Origin: Methanosphaera sp. ISO3-F5 | GTDB lineage: Archaea > Methanobacteriota > Methanobacteria > Methanobacteriales > Methanobacteriaceae | Assembly: GCF_034480035.2 (NCBI RefSeq) | Contig: NZ_CP118753.2 | Coordinates: forward strand, 939,187 to 1,003,186 | Length of the DNA stretch: 64,000 nt | Direction: 5' to 3' | In this document: in pieces, positions 59,612-64,000 of the stretch | Layout of the letters: each line of letters begins with the position of its first letter | How positions within the stretch are numbered: the first letter of the stretch is position 1 | The notes under the pieces: model-generated | What the model was told of the DNA's origin: nothing | Database searches by the model: none | The model's input: the letters and a program-made list of their open reading frames with translations, nothing else | Program-made: the position numbers and the translations under genes

Positions 59612-60712
59612 CTAAATATTAATTGTTAGAACAATAGAGTTTTCTTTATCAATAATTTCAGATTCTAATGACATATCTTTTTCTTTAATTTTTTCTAAAA
59701 CTTTAAGATAAGTTCGTTCTTGAATTTCTAATGCATATTCATCAGTAATATCTTCAACATATTTTTTTGCTCTAGATTCATCATATTCCCCTGCAAATAT
59801 AAAATCATATGTACCTGCAGAATTTCTATTAATTTTTATACTACCAATATTTTGAAATTCTTCCAATTCTTTTCTAGAAGAAAAACCCAAATAACTTTCT
59901 GATAAAACAGAATCAATAATTGTTTTATCCGTTAAATTAGATGATATTATAATACTATTAGAATTATCTTCTACAACAATTAAATCGTCGTCAATATTAT
60001 CATAAAAATTATTATTTTCATATTTTTCTTTAAGTTCTAATTCTTTCTCTTTAAGTTTTATTTCTTCTTCTAGTAATTCTTTTGATTTAGACTCATTTTC
60101 TTTTAAAAATTCTTTTTCTAATAATTCTTTTTCACGTTGAATCTCTTTTAATTTTTTACTTTCTTCTAAAAAATCTGAACTAATTCTATTATTTATTTTT
60201 TGTAGTTTTTCTTCTTCAAATTTAATTTCTGATTGGAGAGTATTATTTTTTCTTTGAAATTCATTATATTCTTTCATTTTCTTTTGTTTTAATTGTTTTT
60301 CAATATTTAATCTTTCTTCTTCCATTTTTTGAATTCTTTTTTTCTCTAATTTTATTTTTTTTTCTTCTTGACTTTTTAATGATTGATTATTATTATTTTT
60401 AGAATGATATGCTATCTTATTATATTCATAATTAATACCGTTTACAAAGGTACGTATATCTTTTTCATTATATTCACCAACAAAACGAACATGTAATATA
60501 TTATTATTATCAGGGAAAAAATACATCATACCATTGTTTTGAAATTGATGTAAATCATTTTTAGATTTAAATCCAACTGTACCCTCTAAAATTTTATCAA
60601 TATAATCATAGTTGGCCTTAGTACGAATTGTAATGTCTGTACTTGCTATCTTACTTAAAAGTTCCATACTTAAACCAAATCCAATAGAAGCATTTTTTAA
60701 ATGTATACTCAT
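59612..60712 (-). CDS. Coiled-coil protein with two Ycf35/DUF1257-like domains
   Basis: 366 residues. An N-terminal domain (TDITIRTKANYDYIDKILEG, VRFVGEYNEKDIRTFVNGIN) and a C-terminal domain (KTIIDSVLSESYLGFSSRKE, FIFAGEYDESRAKKYVEDIT, then YLKVLEKIKEKDMSLESEII) resemble each other and follow the DUF1257/Ycf35 pattern, which ends in a Val/Ile-rich strand after an EE-containing turn. A long charged coiled coil (about 115-245) joins them. It lies upstream of DUF2997 and Ycf46 genes, the classic companions of DUF1257, which supports the distant assignment. A GTGATAAT site precedes the ATG. Confidence 0.65.
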   Translation of the reverse strand: MSIHLKNASIGFGLSMELLSKIASTDITIRTKANYDYIDKILEGTVGFKSKNDLHQFQNNGMMYFFPDNNNILHVRFVGEYNEKDIRTFVNGINYEYNKIAYHSKNNNNQSLKSQEEKKIKLEKKRIQKMEEERLNIEKQLKQKKMKEYNEFQRKNNTLQSEIKFEEEKLQKINNRISSDFLEESKKLKEIQREKELLEKEFLKENESKSKELLEEEIKLKEKELELKEKYENNNFYDNIDDDLIVVEDNSNSIIISSNLTDKTIIDSVLSESYLGFSSRKELEEFQNIGSIKINRNSAGTYDFIFAGEYDESRAKKYVEDITDEYALEIQERTYLKVLEKIKEKDMSLESEIIDKENSIVLTINI

Positions 60713-61156
60713 ATTATCACAAAACCCTTTATTAATTATTTATATTTAAATGTTTGATTTTTAATAAATAAAAATTTTAATAATTATATATTAATTTTTC
60801 ATGTTTTTGGTATTGTTTTTGAATTATTAATTATTATCTAATAATGTAATTAATTGAGGGTAATATATTTATGTCCAATAATTTTAAAGTTAGACTATAT
60901 TTAATTTCTTTACTATTATGACTTAAGAAAATAATCTTTTTACTTCATAGAGAACATTTTTATTATATTAATTATCAAATATTGGATAATTAATACTAAT
61001 AATTTTTTAGTATATTAATAATTATTCTTAAATTATTGAATATTCTATTTGATACTCAATACTTTAGAATATTAAAGTGTAAAATGAGCCATTTTAACAT
61101 TTTTTTTTAAAAATAGAAATCTAAGCATTGTTATAAAAAAATAAGAAAAAAAGTAA
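60713..61156. other. Intergenic region, no gene seen
   Basis: 444 AT-rich bases at the right side of the ATPase set. They probably hold the promoter of the DUF1257-like gene (AT-rich stretch 60735-60800). No frame or repeat of note. Confidence 0.4.
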
Positions 61157-61549
61157 TTAATTAATTTCTTTACCATTAGAATCATATAATTTTGTTATAA
61201 TTTTAGCATTATTATTTAAACCTACTGTACCTGTCATGTATTCGAAATCAAAATTTACATCATTTTTCATTTCATGTATACCTGGAACAGATTTACCTTG
61301 CACTTCAGCATAAGCTTCTCGGAAGTTAGGACTATATGATGCGAGGTCACGGGCTACAGAATCACTAATATAATATACTGTACTATCTATTTCTATAGCA
61401 AATGAATGTGTTTCAGCAGCAGGTTGATCATATCCATAATAATAAATGTAATTGTTAGGTGTAGCTGAAATTTTTTCAGATGCATTCACTGAACTAATAG
61501 TAACAAGTAATAATATTGATATTAATATTATTAAATACTTTTTATTCAT
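61157..61549 (-). CDS. Secreted small protein, island right-boundary copy
   Basis: 130 residues with a signal peptide (IILISILLLVTISSVNASE) and a mature part starting KISATPNNYIYYYGYDQPAA. It is a close paralogue of 48819-49214, in inverted orientation relative to the island. Divergent from the membrane-anchored partner at 61821. The function is unknown. Confidence 0.7.
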   Translation of the reverse strand: MNKKYLIILISILLLVTISSVNASEKISATPNNYIYYYGYDQPAAETHSFAIEIDSTVYYISDSVARDLASYSPNFREAYAEVQGKSVPGIHEMKNDVNFDFEYMTGTVGLNNNAKIITKLYDSNGKEIN

Positions 61550-61820
61550 TTCAATCTCTCCTTAATGGATATTGTTAGTTTGTTTTAATTAATAATTAAA
61601 TGTATGTATTATAGTCGAATTATATAGTATTTAATGAGATTAATATAAGTATTTTAATAGCAATAAACAAATAATCATACACTTTATTTTAAAAAGTTAA
61701 ATTAATGTATTATGGAGATATATTATATATTATATTAATGAATTATTATAAAAACTCTATTGAATAACAAAATTGAATTATTTATAATATTATTAATTTT
61801 AAACGATATGAGGGATAAAT

Positions 61821-62285
61821 ATGGCTGAAGAAGATGCAGTACTTGTATGTGCATGTTGTTGTATCATGTTAATAATCTTTGTAATTTTTGGTGGAGGTGG
61901 ATCTTCAGATCATGAAAATAGTACCTCTGATATAAAAGTTAAATCAAATTCTAGCTCTTCAGGATATTCTTCAACGAAAAATCCATCAACATCAACTTCA
62001 TCAAGTCAAAGTTCAAACACAGGTTATCAAACTATTATTATAGAAAATATGGTTAGAGAGGATTATCCAAATTTAGTAAACCATGCAGGTTTTGGATATA
62101 TTGGAACTCTTATTCCTAAAGGAAAAAATTTTATAATTAAATTAGATGAATCTGATTGGCAAGAAATTATGAGACAAACTAATAGAAATCCTATTGGGAA
62201 ATCAATTTATGTAGATATTCAACATGATGATTTTGAAGAAAGTTGGGATGGAGATGATTTTTATTATATTGAAGAATTTTATTGA
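61821..62285 (+). CDS. Membrane-anchored small protein, island right-boundary copy
   Basis: 154 residues. It has the cysteine-rich hydrophobic N-terminus (CACCCIMLIIFVIF), a Ser-rich linker and the domain FGYIGTLIPKGKNFIIKLDE, with the acidic tail ESWDGDDFYYIEEFY. It matches 48152-48616 over its full length, the most variable part being the linker. Together with its neighbour it forms the inverted second copy of the pair that bounds the island on the left. Confidence 0.7.
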   Translation: MAEEDAVLVCACCCIMLIIFVIFGGGGSSDHENSTSDIKVKSNSSSSGYSSTKNPSTSTSSSQSSNTGYQTIIIENMVREDYPNLVNHAGFGYIGTLIPKGKNFIIKLDESDWQEIMRQTNRNPIGKSIYVDIQHDDFEESWDGDDFYYIEEFY

Positions 62286-64000
62286 AATCATTTCATAATA
62301 TAAATATAATAAAAAATATTGAGTATATTATACTATTGTTGTTAAAGTGAGTAAGAGATTAATTTATAATATTGATGAAATCATGATATTTTCTAAAAAT
62401 CTTACTTTCATAATTTATTTTTAAAGTTTTTAATACATAGTTATAAATCTAAGCTAAAACTATATTCAATGTATGTACTACTTATTTTTTCGTGTTTCTT
62501 ATTGTCTTATTTTTTTTGTATGAGTTACAAAAATATTTTTTGAGGGTGGGTTATGTTTTATTATTTTTATTTTAATTATTTTATTAATATTCTTGTTACT
62601 GGTTGTGCTTTATTTAATAAATGATTATTTCATAAACAGTGTTTATGGAAAATATTTAATTAATAATTATGTATTATTTAATACATAGTTCATATTTATA
62701 ATTAGAAGTAATTTTTATTCAGGACATAAAAAATTGATTATTATATAATACGATGTTAATTAAACTAAAATGTAAAAACTATTCTCTAGTTAACGTGACT
62801 TAGAAGATTTTCCTCAGTACTGTTCTTGGTATACTTTTTCTGTTTATTGTTTCGGTATATTCCTTCACCTACGTCATTGTATTAACCAATCGATTTGGAA
62901 TTAACATTGGGGTATATACTTTCACGATTTGACGTTAATTTGATGATTTCTTAGCATCTTGCTAGTGATTGTCTGAGTATTATTAATCGGCTTATTCTTT
63001 GGTTCAGTTAAAATTAAACCATTTTCAGACATATTAAAGGATTGGTCCATTTTATCATTATTCAATGATGTATTTATTCTTTTTAATGTTCATATATTCT
63101 TTAAATTAGATTTTTTTCCTGTGTAATGGTTATGTAAGGAGATGAAGTTGTATCCATATATTTTTTTTGAAAAATCCATTTATTCCATATTTTCCAGAGT
63201 TTTAATGCTAGTTTTACATAATACTCCTGTAATAATTTTTACTCCTGGTTTTATTAATGTTTGATAGTTTTTATGTAATTTTTCTTATTGTTTTTCACCA
63301 CTATGTTTTATCCTAGATTATTCTACGTTTTCTGCTATTCTGATTATTAAGTGTCTATTAATTAGTAGTCTATGAGTATTATATTATATTTTTGGATAAT
63401 AATTCTTTTATATTATTAATACTTGTTAATTTAATCATATATTATCTCTGTTCTATTGAATTTTTCCAAATTATTTTTTTGTATAATGTATAACCTGTTT
63501 TTATGATGTATGTTCTTATAATTATATATTATAATAGCTTATTTTCTAATAATATTTAATTATATCTATTTATAAGGTTTATAGGAACTTTTATCATATA
63601 TATTCTATATTAATCATACATATCTTATTTTATAGGGTTTTAATCATTTAAACTAATTTATTTAAGTTATTATACAATAATTCAGAATATTCACTCTTTA
63701 TGATAATATCTTCACTTCATAATATGTCACGCAGATTGTATGATGGTTATACTCATTTTGTTTTTTATTTTCTTGAGTTATTTTATTACATAATTTTTCT
63801 TCATTTTTTTCATCCCCTTAAGTGTATTAATTTAATATTTATTTTGTATTAACTTTTTCTAGTTGCTTGTCAATGGAATACGTCACAAAGATTGTATGTC
63901 GGTAATATCAAAAAAAATTTTTTCTAGAAAAGATGTGGGAGTTGTAAAAAAACTCCAGTCTAGAAAATTTTTTCCTTGTCTTTTCTGAATATTTCCTCCA
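62286..64000. other. Long gene-free stretch with decayed sequence
   Basis: No frame in these 1.7 kb looks like a real gene. Traces on the minus strand around 62780-63000 (for example YRNNKQKKYTKNSTEENLLS) suggest a decayed gene. Two related 26-base segments (GTCACGCAGATTGTATGATG at 63726 and GTCACAAAGATTGTATGTCG at 63883) occur near the end. A hairpin with stem GGAGTT/AACTCC nested between CTAGA and TCTAG lies at about 63923-63965 and may be an IS end or a terminator. Confidence 0.4.

Overview
The window looks like chromosomal DNA of a Methanobacteriales archaeon, most likely Methanosphaera or a close relative. The reasons are the very low G+C, giant secreted adhesin-like proteins (parallel beta-helix repeats followed by Ig-like repeats), a soluble fumarate-reductase-type gene pair, GGAGGTGAT-type ribosome binding sites and TTTATATA-type promoters. 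The genus is inferred from gene content only; no rRNA or tRNA gene was seen.

0-14 kb: the C-terminal end of one adhesin-like protein and a complete 2242-residue paralogue, a broken aldo/keto reductase-ferredoxin gene, a voltage-gated K+ channel, a pair of small membrane proteins, a UbiB/ABC1-type kinase with a damaged 5' end, and a HEAT-like repeat protein. 14-23 kb: two more adhesin-like genes on the minus strand. The second is interrupted by a complete group II intron (19329-21647) whose inferred splice restores the reading frame. 23-30 kb: a membrane-anchored protein, a fumarate reductase flavoprotein/iron-sulfur pair, a Nudix hydrolase and a PLD-helicase-DUF3427 protein.

30.5-44.4 kb: a complete type I-B CRISPR-Cas locus. 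The minus-strand operon runs cas6-cas8b-cas7-cas5-cas3-cas4-cas1-cas2, then a leader, then an array of about 61 repeats. An insertion sequence with a 5-bp target duplication sits inside one repeat near the old (left) end. Upstream of cas6, on the opposite strand, is a miniature repeat-guide-repeat element. Its 21-nt guide matches the cas6 promoter region at positions 1-17 except 6 and 12, and then differs at 18. This is the spacing expected of a type I crRNA-like autoregulatory guide, and it is the most striking signal in the window.

45-51 kb: insertion sequences and remnants (one nested pair, and one intact element with an 8-bp target duplication). 48-62 kb: an accessory island bounded by two inverted copies of a divergent gene pair (48152-49214 and 61157-62285). 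It contains a Ycf46-type AAA+ ATPase, a DUF2997 protein, a Ycf35/DUF1257-like coiled-coil protein and two proteins built from ComEA-like helix-hairpin-helix modules. The ATPase and both HhH proteins end in a similar Arg-x-(Leu/Val)-Asp-(Phe/Leu) tail. I propose that these form one undescribed ATPase system of unknown function. The last 1.7 kb has no recognisable gene.
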